Assembly: GCF_000421765.1 (NCBI RefSeq)
Contig: NZ_ATXQ01000008.1
Coordinates: 94,326-158,325, forward strand
Direction of reading: 5' to 3'
Source of the DNA: Denitrificimonas caeni DSM 24390
GTDB taxonomy: Bacteria > Pseudomonadota > Gammaproteobacteria > Pseudomonadales > Pseudomonadaceae
DNA length: 64,000 nucleotides
Positions 18,130 to 30,132 of this stretch are shown here, piece after piece. The notes below the pieces were generated by a model. That model had not been told where the DNA came from, did no database searches, and saw nothing but the letters and a program-made list of their open reading frames with translations. Each line of letters opens with the position of its first letter. Within the stretch, counting starts at the first letter, position 1. The position numbers and the translations under genes are program-made.

Positions 18130-20028
18130 TTAACAAAAAAGGTTGTAACTCAGCTTAAACAAACTTAAACGCTGTTCTGCAACACTAATCCACTTCTCGA
18201 CAGGATGTATAGCTTGGATGTCAGCATGCATGCCGTATTGAGAGTCTGAGCGCACATCAACTTGCAGGGTTTTAGCCAAATCTTCTAAGCGTTCAAGCAA
18301 GGTGCGACGCATCGCATCTAAACGTAACTCTGGCTTGAAGGTTTTACCAACTGCGGTGACTGGGATCTGCTCGATCAGCCAGATGTCTTTAGGAATAGCC
18401 GCGCGCTCACTGATGCTTTGCTGAGCATGCTGTAATAACTCATTAATACTGACGCTGTGGCCTGGCTTGAGCTGGATGTAAACAGCAGGTAATTCGCCGA
18501 CCCGTTCATCAGGCTTGCCAACAGCTGCGGCCATCGCGACGGCAGGGTGTTTATGCATCGCTTCTTCGATCACTTGCGGGTCAATATTGTGACCGCCACG
18601 GATAATTAAGTCTTTGCTGCGTCCGGTGAGCCAGAAATAACCATCGGCATCTTGACGGCCTAAATCACCTGTATTGAACCAGTCGCCATCAACCCAAATG
18701 CCCTGGTTGTTCTCAGCTTTTAAGTAGCCTTTAAAGACGCTGGGGCCACGAATGCACAGTTGTCCCACTTCGTTATTGCCAGCATTGCGTACAAATTGGC
18801 TTTCGTCGTCGAAAATTTTAATTTCGACTTCGCAGTAAGGCATGCGTAAGCCGATTGAGCCGGGGCGCATTTCGCCATCTGCAGGATTGGCGCAGCTACC
18901 GCAGGTGCCTTCGGTGAGGCCGTAGCCTTCAATTAAGCGTACGCCTGAACGTTGCTCAAACTGACGAATTAACTCAACTGGCATCGGCGCTGCGCCGCAT
19001 AATGCGTATTTAAGGCTGGACAAATCATAATCTTGGCTAGGTATTTCAAGCAGTGCGGCATAAATAGTGGGTACGCCGCTGAAAAATGAGACTTTATGAC
19101 GCTCAACGATCTTCCAGAAGTTTTTTATCAATGCAGGCGTGCGATAACCTTGTGGCGTGGCCAGCAAGACCTGAGAGCCGGTTAAAAAAGGCGTTAAGCC
19201 GGTGACAATGACAGCGTTGACGTGAAATAAAGGTAAGCCGCACAAGGCGGTATCCTGCTCATTAAAACTGGTGACCAACGACATGCTGTAGGCCATCACT
19301 ACTTCATTATGATGGCTATGTGGAGCAAGTTTTGGCGTGCCGGTGGTGCCGCCTGTATGGAAGTAACTGGCGATATCATCGGGGTGAAAAACGCGTTGGT
19401 TTTCTAGATGATCAGCAGGGCAGTCTGCAATCAGAGCATCAAACTCTAAGACCCCATCAGGTAACGGTCCGCGCATGGCTTTAATCGCGGTTTGCTGAGG
19501 TTCAGGTAAAAAGTTAGCCAAATCCACCACGATAATGGCTTTTAAATGACTGAGTTGTTCGCGCAGCGTTGCAACTTTATCCCACAGTTCTGTGCCAGGA
19601 AAAGGCGCTAGAGTGACGAGGACTTCTGATTGTGATGCCTTAATCAGTTCGAGGATGTGCTCAGCATCGAGCAGCGGATTGATCGCGTTAACAATGCCTG
19701 CCGCTTCACCACCCCAAATTGTGTAGTGGGTGTGTGGCAAATTAGGCAGTAAAAACGATACAGCGCGATCTTTACTCAAGCCGAGGCGATGAAAAGCATT
19801 CGCGGTTTGGGTGATTTTGCCAAACAGTTCAGCGTAACTGAGCGTTAGAGGCTGCTCGTCATCGCTGGCTTGTAATAAGAAAGTTAGCGCAGGGTCATTT
19901 GGGGCACGCTGGGCACTGCGTCCGATGAGTTCATAAGTGCTGATGGGTAGATCACGCTCTGCCAGAGGTGTCTGTTCGATCAACTGAATATCTGCCAAAG
20001 AACGGATCGTGTGTGCCAACGTGCTCAT
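18130..20028 (-). CDS. Acyl-CoA synthetase (AMP-binding family)
   Basis: The protein has 632 residues. Adenylate-forming motifs are present: the P-loop TGGTTGTPKLAPHSH, GYGLTEGTC, and TGDLGRQDADGYFWLTGRSK with the downstream IIRGGHNIDP. The family activates a carboxylic acid to acyl-AMP and then acyl-CoA in the cytoplasm. The chain length of the substrate cannot be read from sequence. The C-terminal catalytic lysine region (TAVGKTFKPELR) is intact. About 60 bp separate it from the esterase gene upstream, so the two may be co-transcribed. Confidence 0.9.
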   Translation of the reverse strand: MSTLAHTIRSLADIQLIEQTPLAERDLPISTYELIGRSAQRAPNDPALTFLLQASDDEQPLTLSYAELFGKITQTANAFHRLGLSKDRAVSFLLPNLPHTHYTIWGGEAAGIVNAINPLLDAEHILELIKASQSEVLVTLAPFPGTELWDKVATLREQLSHLKAIIVVDLANFLPEPQQTAIKAMRGPLPDGVLEFDALIADCPADHLENQRVFHPDDIASYFHTGGTTGTPKLAPHSHHNEVVMAYSMSLVTSFNEQDTALCGLPLFHVNAVIVTGLTPFLTGSQVLLATPQGYRTPALIKNFWKIVERHKVSFFSGVPTIYAALLEIPSQDYDLSSLKYALCGAAPMPVELIRQFEQRSGVRLIEGYGLTEGTCGSCANPADGEMRPGSIGLRMPYCEVEIKIFDDESQFVRNAGNNEVGQLCIRGPSVFKGYLKAENNQGIWVDGDWFNTGDLGRQDADGYFWLTGRSKDLIIRGGHNIDPQVIEEAMHKHPAVAMAAAVGKPDERVGELPAVYIQLKPGHSVSINELLQHAQQSISERAAIPKDIWLIEQIPVTAVGKTFKPELRLDAMRRTLLERLEDLAKTLQVDVRSDSQYGMHADIQAIHPVEKWISVAEQRLSLFKLSYNLFC

Positions 20029-20087
20029 AATATGCCCTTTATTGTTATTTATTACACTTCTTAGAAGGCCGAGTCAGTGTATTGCCT

Positions 20088-20750
20088 TCACGTCAGTTGT
20101 TTGCTCAGCCAATTGCCGATATCAGCAATTTGCTGTTGGCAAACTTCATGCTCCATTGGATAGTCATGCCATGTCACTGGAACACCCCAGTTCTGCAGTT
20201 GTTGTTGCGCTGCTTGACCCATAAAAAATGGCACAACAGGATCATTACGACCATGCATACACAGTGTTGCTGTGCGTGCCTGCAATGGGTTGAGTGCAGT
20301 CACTTGCTCAAAAGTTGGAGCGTAAGTAGACAGCGCTAACACACCCCCTAGAACATCATTCCAGCGTAAAAAAGCTGTATGTAAAACTACCGCGCCGCCT
20401 TGTGAGAATCCTGCTAAGAACAAGCGCGCTGGGCTAATGCCGCTGTCACGCTGTTGCTCCATCAGCGCGATGAGTTGTTGTGCTGATGTTTCCAGTTGCT
20501 CGCTGTTAATCGCACGCTTACCCGGGCTAATCGACAAAATGTCGTACCAACTTGGCATCGCGTAACCGCTGTTAATGGTTACAGCTTGGGTGGGCGCTTG
20601 CGGTAAAATAAAGCGGGTGCTCGGCAGTTGCGGCTGTAACATGCGTGCCACGGGCTCAAAGTCGCTGCGATCAGCACCTAAGCCATGTAGCCAAATGACA
20701 CAGGCGTCGGCTGGCTGTAAAGATTCAACAATTAATGCATTTTTGATCAT
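20088..20750 (-). CDS. Alpha/beta-hydrolase carboxylesterase (phospholipase/carboxylesterase family)
   Basis: The protein has 220 residues. The catalytic triad is visible: nucleophile Ser in GFSQGGAV (about residue 115), Asp in [10 protein letters not shown], and His in DYPMEHEVC. The N-terminus [19 protein letters not shown] is the oxyanion-hole signature of this family. It hydrolyses short esters or lysophospholipids in the cytoplasm. It lies 12 bp after the asparaginase-domain gene and upstream of the acyl-CoA synthetase gene on the same strand. Confidence 0.92.
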   Translation of the reverse strand: MIKNALIVESLQPADACVIWLHGLGADRSDFEPVARMLQPQLPSTRFILPQAPTQAVTINSGYAMPSWYDILSISPGKRAINSEQLETSAQQLIALMEQQRDSGISPARLFLAGFSQGGAVVLHTAFLRWNDVLGGVLALSTYAPTFEQVTALNPLQARTATLCMHGRNDPVVPFFMGQAAQQQLQNWGVPVTWHDYPMEHEVCQQQIADIGNWLSKQLT

Positions 20751-20762
20751 GAGTCACTCTTC

Positions 20763-21245
20763 TTAAAGTGTTTCGAAACGGCCCATGTGGCGGTTTTTTT
20801 GGACATTATTAGCGTTAAATATTTGCCCGTTCATGGCAATGTAGATACCTGAGTCTAAGCATTGCAACGCGCCAATAGCAAAACCTAAATTAAACGGCGC
20901 ATCGGTTTTACGCATACGTGCAGGTTGCATTGCACCAGTAAATACCACGGTTTTATTGCTGATGGTAGCCAACTGTTGTGCGCTTAATGTCATGGTATCA
21001 GTGCCATGAATGATTAGAATGTGTTGGTGCGGACTGTTAATAACATGCTCGCAGAGTAGCTCGCGATCGGCATTGGTTAACTCGAGACTGTCTTTTTTGA
21101 GTAGGCTATCAACGCTGTAGGATAGATTTACCCCAGCTTCTTGTAGCAACTCAGTTGCCATAGGCTCGCCGATGGTAAACTCCGATAGAGCATCATGATA
21201 AATTTTATCGAAAGTGCCACCGGTGGTTAAAATATGAATGTGCAT
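20763..21245 (-). CDS. Single-domain asparaginase-like protein
   Basis: The protein has 160 residues, about half the length of classical asparaginases. It keeps the N-terminal domain motifs: TTGGTFDK at positions 7-14 with the candidate nucleophile Thr, IIHGTDTM, and FTGAMQPARMRKTDAP with the conserved Lys. The second domain is missing. Short proteins of this type are common in pseudomonads, so this is more likely a family form than a truncation. Amidase activity is expected from the motifs but not shown for this form. It heads the 20750-21245 gene pair. Confidence 0.82.
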   Translation of the reverse strand: MHIHILTTGGTFDKIYHDALSEFTIGEPMATELLQEAGVNLSYSVDSLLKKDSLELTNADRELLCEHVINSPHQHILIIHGTDTMTLSAQQLATISNKTVVFTGAMQPARMRKTDAPFNLGFAIGALQCLDSGIYIAMNGQIFNANNVQKNRHMGRFETL

Positions 21246-21328
21246 GCAGGTAATCCGTCTTAAAAGCTATTTGCACAGGATTATTGCCTGAATGCATTGA
21301 ATAAAGCCACGCAATGACTAGGAAATAC

Positions 21329-21637
21329 ATGATTACAACGTTATCGCCGCCTTGGTATGTGTACTTAGTGCGCACTGCTAACCAAGCTTTGTATTGCGGT
21401 ATTAGTTTGGACGCGCAAAAGCGCTTTGCTCAGCATTGTGCGGGGAAGGGCGCGCGGTTTTTTGCTACCAGTCCGGCACAGGCATTGGTGTATGTCGAAG
21501 AGTGCGCGGATAAATCTACAGCGTTGCGCCGTGAGTTAGCGATAAAACGTATGCCCAAACAGGCAAAAGAGCAATTGCTGCTGGCGCAACATAATCAGTT
21601 GTTAAGTGGGGAAATGGTCGAAATAAAGCCCCGTTAG
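21329..21637 (+). CDS. GIY-YIG nuclease-superfamily protein (YhbQ-like, UPF0213)
   Basis: The protein has 102 residues from ATG 21329, preceded by AGGA; the ATG at 21314 has no ribosome site. The GIY-YIG core is modified to WYVYLVRT ... [16 protein letters not shown], with the conserved Arg (KRF) and downstream Glu ([13 protein letters not shown]). Proteins of this family are small putative nucleases of unclear role in DNA repair. The stop codon lies inside the stem of the following terminator. Confidence 0.85.
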   Translation: MITTLSPPWYVYLVRTANQALYCGISLDAQKRFAQHCAGKGARFFATSPAQALVYVEECADKSTALRRELAIKRMPKQAKEQLLLAQHNQLLSGEMVEIKPR

Positions 21638-21657
21638 CGTGTGTCGAACGGGGCTTT
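21625..21657. terminator. Bidirectional terminator hairpin
   Basis: An aaagccccgtt / aacggggcttt perfect 11-bp stem with an 11-base loop overlaps the end of the GIY-YIG gene and faces the convergent OmpA-like gene. Confidence 0.75.
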
Positions 21658-21667
21658 GGGATTACTG

Positions 21668-22360
21668 TTACTGGTAAGCACCAGGAATTGGACGCAGATT
21701 GATCTCTACGCGGCGGTTTTGCTGACGACCTTGTGCTGTGCCGTTATCAGCAATCGGCTGATCAGGGCCAACACCGCGGACGTTCATGCGCATACCGCTA
21801 ACACCTTGGTTACGCATATAGTCAGCGACACTTTGTGCACGACGTTGTGACAAGGTTAGGTTGTGCTGGTAAGGGCCGGTGCTGTCAGTGTGACCAATGA
21901 TTTCAATGGTATTTTGATCATATTGGTTAAATGACTGGGCAAGATTGTTCAATGTGCTGTAAAAATTGCCGGAGATGGCTGCAGAGTCGGTGGCAAATGT
22001 TACGTTGCCAGGCATGATTAAGGTTAAGTTGTCACCGTCACGTTGAACATCAATACCCGTGCCTTGCATGCTGCGACGCAATTCAGCTTCTTGTTTGTCG
22101 GCATAGTAGCCATAACCTGCACCAGCGGCGCCAGCGACTGCTGCGCCAATCAAAGCACCTTTACCGCGGTCTTTTTTACTTGAGGTTGCCGCACCCACAA
22201 CTGCGCCACCAAGTGCACCTAAACCGCCATAGATTGCAGTTTTATTGGTGCTACCTTGCTGACCTTGCTGGTTGTCATAGGGATTGTTGCTGGCACAACC
22301 GGCCAGTAAAGCAAAAATACTGGTCGCAATCAGTGTGCGAGATGTCGATAGTTTTAGCAT
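21668..22360 (-). CDS. OmpA-family lipoprotein with glycine zipper (YiaD-like)
   Basis: The protein has 230 residues. Signal peptide with lipobox LLAGC gives a lipidated cysteine at 22. Residues about 43-85 are a glycine-zipper region (YGGLGALGGAVVGAATSS, GALIGAAVAGAAGAGYGYY). Residues about 115-225 form the OmpA C-terminal peptidoglycan-binding domain (IIGHTDSTG, NLTLSQRRAQSVADYM, GRQQNRRVEINL). It should tether the outer membrane to peptidoglycan. It is monocistronic. Confidence 0.92.
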   Translation of the reverse strand: MLKLSTSRTLIATSIFALLAGCASNNPYDNQQGQQGSTNKTAIYGGLGALGGAVVGAATSSKKDRGKGALIGAAVAGAAGAGYGYYADKQEAELRRSMQGTGIDVQRDGDNLTLIMPGNVTFATDSAAISGNFYSTLNNLAQSFNQYDQNTIEIIGHTDSTGPYQHNLTLSQRRAQSVADYMRNQGVSGMRMNVRGVGPDQPIADNGTAQGRQQNRRVEINLRPIPGAYQ

Positions 22361-22442
22361 GATGAAATCCTTATTCGGCTTTATGTTGTTGGACGCTAGT
22401 TATATCCAGTGATGTTTAGACTAGCATTATTAGGAAAGGTTC

Positions 22443-23084
22443 TTAAATACGCACAAAGGGATTGCTACGCATTTCATCAATTAAGACAGTATCCGCACCA
22501 TGCCCGGTAACTACTGTAGCTTCCTCATCTAGAGTGTATAAGCGCTGACGAATCGAGCGCTCAATCGTGGCGTAGTCACCGCCCCATAAATCGGTACGGC
22601 CGATCCCATTCTTAAATAATGTATCGCCAGCAATCAGTAATTTATCTTGCGGGAACCAAAAGCTCATTGAACCGGGCGTATGCCCCGGGGTATGCAGGGC
22701 AACTCCGCAGCCGCAGGCCAACTCTTCATCGTCGCTGAGCCAGTGATCGGGAGCAGGTACTGGTGTGTAAGGTATGCCAAACATTGAGCACTGCATTTCA
22801 AGGTTGTCCCAGAGAAACTGATCTTCTTTGTGCAGGTGCAGAGTTGCTCCGGTTTTTTCCTTCATCAAACCTGATGCTAAAAAATGATCAAGATGCGCAT
22901 GGGTATGAATAATACTGACCACGTGCAGACCTAAGGCATCTAAGCGTTGTAAAATCAGCTGATGATCGCCGCCAGGATCAATAATTAAAGCTTTCTTGGT
23001 GATGGGGTCACCGATAATTGTGCAATTGCATTGCAAGGGGCCAACAGGAAAGGTTTCACGGATCAATGCAGGCTGGCTGGTCAA
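22443..23084 (-). CDS. MBL-fold metallo-hydrolase (YcbL/glyoxalase II-like)
   Basis: The protein has 213 residues. The start is TTG 23084, nine bases after GGAG; an upstream in-frame TTG at 23099 would cover that ribosome site. The metal ligands are HTHAHLDH (about residue 75), the His in ALHTPGHTPGSM, Asp in IAGDTLF and His in VTGHG. By family it hydrolyses thioesters such as S-D-lactoylglutathione. It is divergent from the Dyp peroxidase gene with a gap of about 85 bp. Confidence 0.88.
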   Translation of the reverse strand: MTSQPALIRETFPVGPLQCNCTIIGDPITKKALIIDPGGDHQLILQRLDALGLHVVSIIHTHAHLDHFLASGLMKEKTGATLHLHKEDQFLWDNLEMQCSMFGIPYTPVPAPDHWLSDDEELACGCGVALHTPGHTPGSMSFWFPQDKLLIAGDTLFKNGIGRTDLWGGDYATIERSIRQRLYTLDEEATVVTGHGADTVLIDEMRSNPFVRI

Positions 23085-23169
23085 TGGTTTACACTCCAAA
23101 CTATCATTCTGTATTTGTTTTACAGTTTAACGTATTACCCGTTTAATGTCGGTTTCTAAGGAGCAACAC

Positions 23170-24051
23170 ATGATCAAGTATCAGGCAGGTATTCTTGCTG
23201 ATCCCGTTCCACCACTTGCCCGTCATCTATTTTTTACCCTGGAATCGAAAGAGCACTTGGCCGCAGCACTGCGTCGCCTAGCGCTGATTGTGGATGGTGA
23301 TGCCACCGTGATTGGTTTTGGTAAGTCGCTGCTGCAGGCGCTGAATGTGCAGTTGGACAAGTTGCGCGTCTTTCCGGCAATGAGCGCTGAAGGCATTGAT
23401 ATTCCCTCTACACAGCATGCTTTATGGTGTTGGTTACGTGGGGACGACCGAGGCGAGTTGCTACACCGCACGGATGCGCTGATCGCTGCTTTAGCCCCGG
23501 CGCTAAAAGTAGTGCAGATCACCGAGTCCTTTCGTTATAAGACCGGCCATGATTTAACCGGCTATGAAGATGGCACGGAAAACCCTGTTGATCAGGCAGC
23601 GGTGGATGCGGCGATTGACAGTGATGGGTTGGGCGGCAGTTATGCGGCAATACAGCACTGGGTGCATGATTTAAAGAGTTTCAAAGGGTTGCCACAAGAA
23701 GAACAGGATCATATTTTTGGCCGTCGTCTAAGTGATAACGAAGAGATCGACGATGCCCCTGAGTCTGCCCATGTCAAGCGCACCGCCATGGAAGATTTTG
23801 AGCCAGAAGCCTTTGTTGTGCGCCGTTCTATGCCCTATATCGATGGTGATGAGGCCGGCTTGGTGTTTTTGTCTTTTGCTAAAACCTTGGATTTCTTTGA
23901 AATGCAATTGCAGCGCATGATGGGTTTGGATGACGGTATTGTTGATGGTTTATTCCGTTTTAGCCGTCCAACCACTGGTGGCTATTATTGGTGCCCGCCG
24001 ATTCACCAAGGCCAACTGAAACTCAGTACGGTGTTATTAACAGAGCTATAA
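23170..24051 (+). CDS. Dye-decolorizing (Dyp-type) heme peroxidase, YfeX-like
   Basis: The protein has 293 residues from ATG 23170, seven bases after AAGGAG; the upstream ATG 23146 would overlap that site. The family motif GYEDGTENPVD carries the distal catalytic Asp (GXXDG). The proximal heme His is in SAHVKRT, and the distal Arg is likely in VVRRSMPY. There is no signal or Tat peptide, so it is cytoplasmic. It uses hydrogen peroxide to oxidise porphyrins or dyes. It ends at a terminator shared with cysZ. Confidence 0.92.
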   Translation: MIKYQAGILADPVPPLARHLFFTLESKEHLAAALRRLALIVDGDATVIGFGKSLLQALNVQLDKLRVFPAMSAEGIDIPSTQHALWCWLRGDDRGELLHRTDALIAALAPALKVVQITESFRYKTGHDLTGYEDGTENPVDQAAVDAAIDSDGLGGSYAAIQHWVHDLKSFKGLPQEEQDHIFGRRLSDNEEIDDAPESAHVKRTAMEDFEPEAFVVRRSMPYIDGDEAGLVFLSFAKTLDFFEMQLQRMMGLDDGIVDGLFRFSRPTTGGYYWCPPIHQGQLKLSTVLLTEL

Positions 24052-24082
24052 ACCCGCCATTACCTTGTGGTAAGACGGGTTT
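24050..24082. terminator. Terminator between Dyp peroxidase and cysZ
   Basis: An aaacccg...ttacc / ggtaa...cgggttt stem with a few internal mismatches lies between two convergent stops, beginning inside the peroxidase stop codon. Confidence 0.75.
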
Positions 24083-24089
24083 GTAAGTC

Positions 24090-24833
24090 TTAAATTTTCT
24101 GCGGGAGTTTGCGGTGGTCCACCCAAAGTAGGGTGGCCCCTGCAATCGCCGCTGGCATGGCGATCAAGTTAAAGAAAGGAATCATCAGCGCAAGATAAGT
24201 GATGCCGCCAAAACCTAAGCTGAGCCAACGTTTAGCCTGCAGCCATTCGAGCATCAGCGGCCAGCTGACTTTATTGTTATCGGCTGGGTAGTCGATGTAC
24301 TGCACCGCCATCATCCAAATATTGAACAACACCCATAGCGGTGCGGCGATAATATTGACCCCAGGAATAAAAGATAAAATCAGCAAGCCTAGGGCGCGCG
24401 GCAAGAAATAGCCCAGCTTGCGCATTTCACGCCATAAGGTGCGCGGCACCATGGCCAGCAGTTCGTTCCAGCTAAAGGGTGCAAAGTGATCTTCACCGCG
24501 AGCAATGACTTCAACTTTTTCGGCCAGAAAACTGTTAAAAGGCGAGGCAATGATGTTGGCAATGGTGGTGAAGGTGAAAAATATAATCAGCAGCACCAAC
24601 ACCACAAATAATGGCCACAAAATGTAATCCAAGAAGGATAGCCAGCTGGGTAGATTCGGCATCAATTGCGTGACCCAACCATTAAAGCGCTGCACTGAAA
24701 AATAAATTAAGCCAAAGAACACGGCGATGTTAATCGACAGTGGTAATAAAACGAACTTGCGCAAACCAGGGCGCATAATCATTTGGAAACCAGCTTTTAA
24801 GTAGTGTGGGCCGCCAAGAGGCTGAGCATGCAT
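24090..24833 (-). CDS. cysZ: Sulfate transporter CysZ (EI24 family)
   Basis: The protein has 247 residues with four to six hydrophobic segments. Conserved features include the N-terminal [20 protein letters not shown] and the loop [16 protein letters not shown]. CysZ brings sulfate across the inner membrane for cysteine synthesis. The trxB gene lies divergently upstream, and reduction of activated sulfate by PAPS reductase depends on thioredoxin, so the two are functionally compatible neighbours. Confidence 0.9.
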   Translation of the reverse strand: MHAQPLGGPHYLKAGFQMIMRPGLRKFVLLPLSINIAVFFGLIYFSVQRFNGWVTQLMPNLPSWLSFLDYILWPLFVVLVLLIIFFTFTTIANIIASPFNSFLAEKVEVIARGEDHFAPFSWNELLAMVPRTLWREMRKLGYFLPRALGLLILSFIPGVNIIAAPLWVLFNIWMMAVQYIDYPADNNKVSWPLMLEWLQAKRWLSLGFGGITYLALMIPFFNLIAMPAAIAGATLLWVDHRKLPQKI

Positions 24834-25011
24834 AAGGTGTTTCCTGTCAAGTTGGTGCGCTAAATGGTCGCTGTAGAGACGATGCGCAGAGTCAAACGGT
24901 GGCGAAATAGTGTAATCTGCGTTAATTCAATATTTTAAAGGTTAGCGCTGGGTTAGCGAACCTGCAAATTGTAATCTATGACACATTCTTTGCCCTTAGA
25001 TCCTTTGTTAG

Positions 25012-25965
<954 letters not shown>

Positions 25966-25990
25966 GTCGCAACCTGTTACTCGCGCCACA

Positions 25991-26029
25991 AAAAAAGCCG
26001 CTATTGCATCATGCAAAGCGGCTTTTTTT
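25991..26029. terminator. Terminator after trxB
   Basis: An aaaaaagccgc / gcggctttttt stem with an inner tattgca...tgcaaa part and T-tracts on both strands lies between convergent genes. Confidence 0.9.
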
Positions 26030-26048
26030 ATAGCTAAATGAGAGCCGT

Positions 26049-27419
<1,371 letters not shown>

Positions 27420-27500
27420 TAGAGTTCCCCTAAAAAAACGCATGCGACATTCTAACAGGCTAAGTTGCTTGGGCGGTATGTCTGGGTAGAAGAGAAGATA

Positions 27501-27968
27501 ATGTTAAAAAAACATCTGATTATCGGTTTGGTTTTAATCCTCAGTGCCTGTGGGCAAGCAGAGCCCTTGGGTACGGACCAACATGGAGTGCTTATTCCTG
27601 AAGCTTTAGTGGCTGATCAGTGGCTAGTTATTAACTATTGGGCAATCTGGTGTGCGCCGTGCCGTAAGGAAGTGCCAGAGCTTAATGCCTTGCATCATCA
27701 ATTGCATGAGCAAGGAGTGCGGGTGCTAGGCGTTAATTATGATCAACTGCAGGGTGAGGAGCTCTTGGCTGATAGCCAGCAGCTTGGCATCGAGTTTCCG
27801 GTGTTGAGTATTGACCCAGCAGCGCGCTTCAAATTACCGGCAACTCATGGTTTGCCCGCGACCTATATTGTTGATCGTCAAGGTGTGCTGGTCAGTCAGT
27901 TGCGTGGCGAGCAAACGAAACGGGCTATTGTGGAGGCGTTACGTGAGGCAGGATGGTCAGCACCGTAG
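27501..27968 (+). CDS. TlpA-like thioredoxin-fold lipoprotein
   Basis: The protein has 155 residues from ATG 27501, which follows AGAGAAG; the in-frame TTG at 27465 is unlikely. The lipobox LSAC lies near residue 17, so it is anchored in the periplasm. The redox site is WAIWCAPCRKEVPEL near position 52, and the cis-proline is in HGLPATYIVD. It is a probable thiol-disulfide reductase for envelope proteins or cytochrome c maturation. It is divergent from the arsC-wrbA operon. Confidence 0.88.
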   Translation: MLKKHLIIGLVLILSACGQAEPLGTDQHGVLIPEALVADQWLVINYWAIWCAPCRKEVPELNALHHQLHEQGVRVLGVNYDQLQGEELLADSQQLGIEFPVLSIDPAARFKLPATHGLPATYIVDRQGVLVSQLRGEQTKRAIVEALREAGWSAP

Positions 27969-27995
27969 TGCGCTGACCTTGTAGAACGGAGCGGT

Positions 27996-28478
27996 TTAAA
28001 CGGCTTTTTTGCGATCGTGTAACGCGCGTTGCATTTCCCGATTGGAATCACGTTCTTTTTCAACGTGACGCTTGTCGTATTCTTTTTTACCTTTACCTAA
28101 GGCAATTTCGCATTTGACCAAGTGTTTTTTCCAGTACAAGGCTAAGGCAACGCAGGTGTAGCCTTTTTGTTGTACACCAGAAAATAACTTATCCAGCTCA
28201 TTACGGTTGAGCAGCAGCTTACGGGTGCGAGTAGGGTCAGTAATTACATGAGTACTGGCAGCCGTCAGCGGGCTGATATGACAGCCCATCAGCCATGCTT
28301 CGCCATCTTTAAGTAAGACGTAACTGTCCACCAATTGTGCTTTGCCAGCACGTAAACTTTTTATTTCCCAGCCCGCCAGAGCAATACCTGCCTCCATGCG
28401 CTGTTCAACAAAGTAATCGTGTAGCGCTTTTTTATTCAGCGCAATGGTGCCTTGAGGTTGTTTTTTGTGTTTAGCCAT
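27996..28478 (-). CDS. smpB: SsrA-binding protein SmpB
   Basis: The protein has 160 residues. It has the OB-fold N-terminus [20 protein letters not shown], the conserved [12 protein letters not shown], and the basic tail [16 protein letters not shown] that enters the ribosomal A site. It works with tmRNA in trans-translation. It is divergent from ratA, as in many gamma-proteobacteria. The ssrA gene itself is not in the window. The 237 bp between smpB and ratA show no gene. Confidence 0.96.
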   Translation of the reverse strand: MAKHKKQPQGTIALNKKALHDYFVEQRMEAGIALAGWEIKSLRAGKAQLVDSYVLLKDGEAWLMGCHISPLTAASTHVITDPTRTRKLLLNRNELDKLFSGVQQKGYTCVALALYWKKHLVKCEIALGKGKKEYDKRHVEKERDSNREMQRALHDRKKAV

Positions 28479-28715
28479 AGCCTGCGATTATAAGACGTTC
28501 TGCAGCGTCTGGCGAGAGGCGAGCAAGGAATCTTCAACTTTGCTTGAGGCGCTGGCGTGAATGCACGACAATAGCCGGCACCCTGATGCGCTTAGAAAGA
28601 CACAATGCTTGCTTTAGCGCTGCGGCAATTTACCAGCAGTTGTTTTTGCTTCAGTTTTTTGGTGTGCAAGCATGCAGACGCATCAGTCATTTTAATTGGT
28701 GAGTAAAGAGTTTAT

Positions 28716-29150
28716 ATGGCCACGCGCATTCAACGTTCTGCATTGCTGCCTTACAGCGCTGCAGCTTTGTATACCCTGATTAATGACGTTCCCAGCTACC
28801 CGCAGTTTTTACCTTGGTGCTCTGCCAGCGAAGTGCTAGAGCAGCGCGATGATTTTATGCGTGCAGCACTGATGATTGCGAAAGGTAAGTTATCGCAGCG
28901 CTTTGTCACTAAAAACACGCTAGTGCCTAATCAAAGCATCAGTATGGCTTTAGAAGAAGGCCCGTTTAGTCAGTTGCAAGGCACTTGGGAATTTAAAGCG
29001 CTAGGTGAAAAAGCTTGTAAAATCAGTCTGGATTTAGAGTTTGATTATGCCGGACCTATTATTAAAGCCACTTTAGGCCCGCTATTTACTCAGGCGGCGA
29101 ACACTATGGTGGATGCATTTTGTCAGCGAGCTAAAGAATTGTATGGATAA
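28716..29150 (+). CDS. ratA: START-domain protein RatA (coenzyme Q-binding family)
   Basis: The protein has 144 residues of the START/polyketide-cyclase fold. The N-terminal IQRSALLPYSAAALYTLIND and the segment YPQFLPWCSASEVLE are diagnostic of the RatA/COQ10 group. It may bind ubiquinone or associate with the 50S ribosome; both have been proposed for the family. It overlaps rnfH by 8 bp. Confidence 0.92.
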   Translation: MATRIQRSALLPYSAAALYTLINDVPSYPQFLPWCSASEVLEQRDDFMRAALMIAKGKLSQRFVTKNTLVPNQSISMALEEGPFSQLQGTWEFKALGEKACKISLDLEFDYAGPIIKATLGPLFTQAANTMVDAFCQRAKELYG

Positions 29151-29460
29151 ATCAATGATTAACGTTGAAGTAGCCTATGCCTTAGCGGATAAGCAGAAAA
29201 TTGTGCAGATGCAGGTAGAAGAGGGCACGACCGCCCGTGAAGCCGCCTTACGTTCAGGTTTGACTGCAGATTTTGATGATTTGGATTTAGCTCAGAGTCC
29301 GCTAGGGATCTTTGGGAAAGGCATTGCTCGCCCTGAAGAGCATGTTTTAGCCAATGGTGAGCGTGTAGAAATTTACCGTCCGCTACTGGCTGACCCCAAA
29401 GAAGTGCGTAAGCAACGTGCCGCGCGAGCAGCACAAGCTAAAGCAGAGGCTGCTGAATAG
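29143..29460 (+). CDS. rnfH: RnfH family ubiquitin-like protein
   Basis: The protein has 105 residues from ATG 29143; ATG 29155 is an equally possible start because both have a weak upstream G-rich site. The beta-grasp fold shows INVEVAYALADKQKIVQMQV and GERVEIYRPLLADPKEVRKQ, both strongly conserved in RnfH. It is encoded directly after ratA with an 8-bp overlap, the standard arrangement. The function is not established. Confidence 0.92.
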   Translation: MDKSMINVEVAYALADKQKIVQMQVEEGTTAREAALRSGLTADFDDLDLAQSPLGIFGKGIARPEEHVLANGERVEIYRPLLADPKEVRKQRAARAAQAKAEAAE

Positions 29461-29487
29461 GCCTCTGCTTAGACTTTAACTTGCTGC

Positions 29488-30036
29488 TTACTCTTCGTCT
29501 TCGAGGCGTGAGCGTGGAATCGGTGCGGCTTCAATCGCATCAACTTCCTGTTGGATCTGCTCTTCTAGCGAACCTGGTGCAGGCTGCTGGCGGACTTCAA
29601 TCGGCATGTCGATGACTGTGCCAGTGCTGACTTCGGCATTATCAGCCTGACTTTGACTGGTCGTTTCTGGTTGGCCAAGTAAGGCTTGGTCGCGGCTTAC
29701 GCCAGGAAAGAAGTCGCCAGCTAAACCAAGCAGCTCTTGGTTATCGTCAAATATTAGACTGATACGTTCTTGTTGACGTATACCACCACCGGTTTGGATA
29801 CTGTATAAGTAGTCCCAACGATTGCTGTGAAAAGTATCGGTTATCAGCGGCGTTCCCATAATAAAGCGGACTTGGCGAGTGGTCATGCCTGGGCGTAATT
29901 GATCGACCATGTCTTGAGTAATGACGTTGCCTTGCTGAATATCGATTTTATGCACGCCAGGAAACGAGCATCCGACGAGCACTGCTAATAGGCTCGCGAG
30001 GGTAAAGCTGCGGATAATACGTGTGCTATTTTGCAT
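29488..30036 (-). CDS. bamE: Outer-membrane assembly lipoprotein BamE (OmlA/SmpA)
   Basis: The protein has 182 residues. Lipobox LVGC puts the lipidated Cys at 23. The BamE domain spans about 40-115: [38 protein letters not shown], then [16 protein letters not shown] Glu/Gln-rich tail of about 65 residues follows. It is part of the beta-barrel assembly machine. It is divergent from fur, as in P. aeruginosa. Confidence 0.94.
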   Translation of the reverse strand: MQNSTRIIRSFTLASLLAVLVGCSFPGVHKIDIQQGNVITQDMVDQLRPGMTTRQVRFIMGTPLITDTFHSNRWDYLYSIQTGGGIRQQERISLIFDDNQELLGLAGDFFPGVSRDQALLGQPETTSQSQADNAEVSTGTVIDMPIEVRQQPAPGSLEEQIQQEVDAIEAAPIPRSRLEDEE

Positions 30037-30132
30037 TGCAGATGGACTTCCACTATCGTGACTAGGTTACTGATGCGCTGATCATACCTGTATTATGTGC
30101 TTCAGCGAAACCGCATAAATGAGAAAACGACT

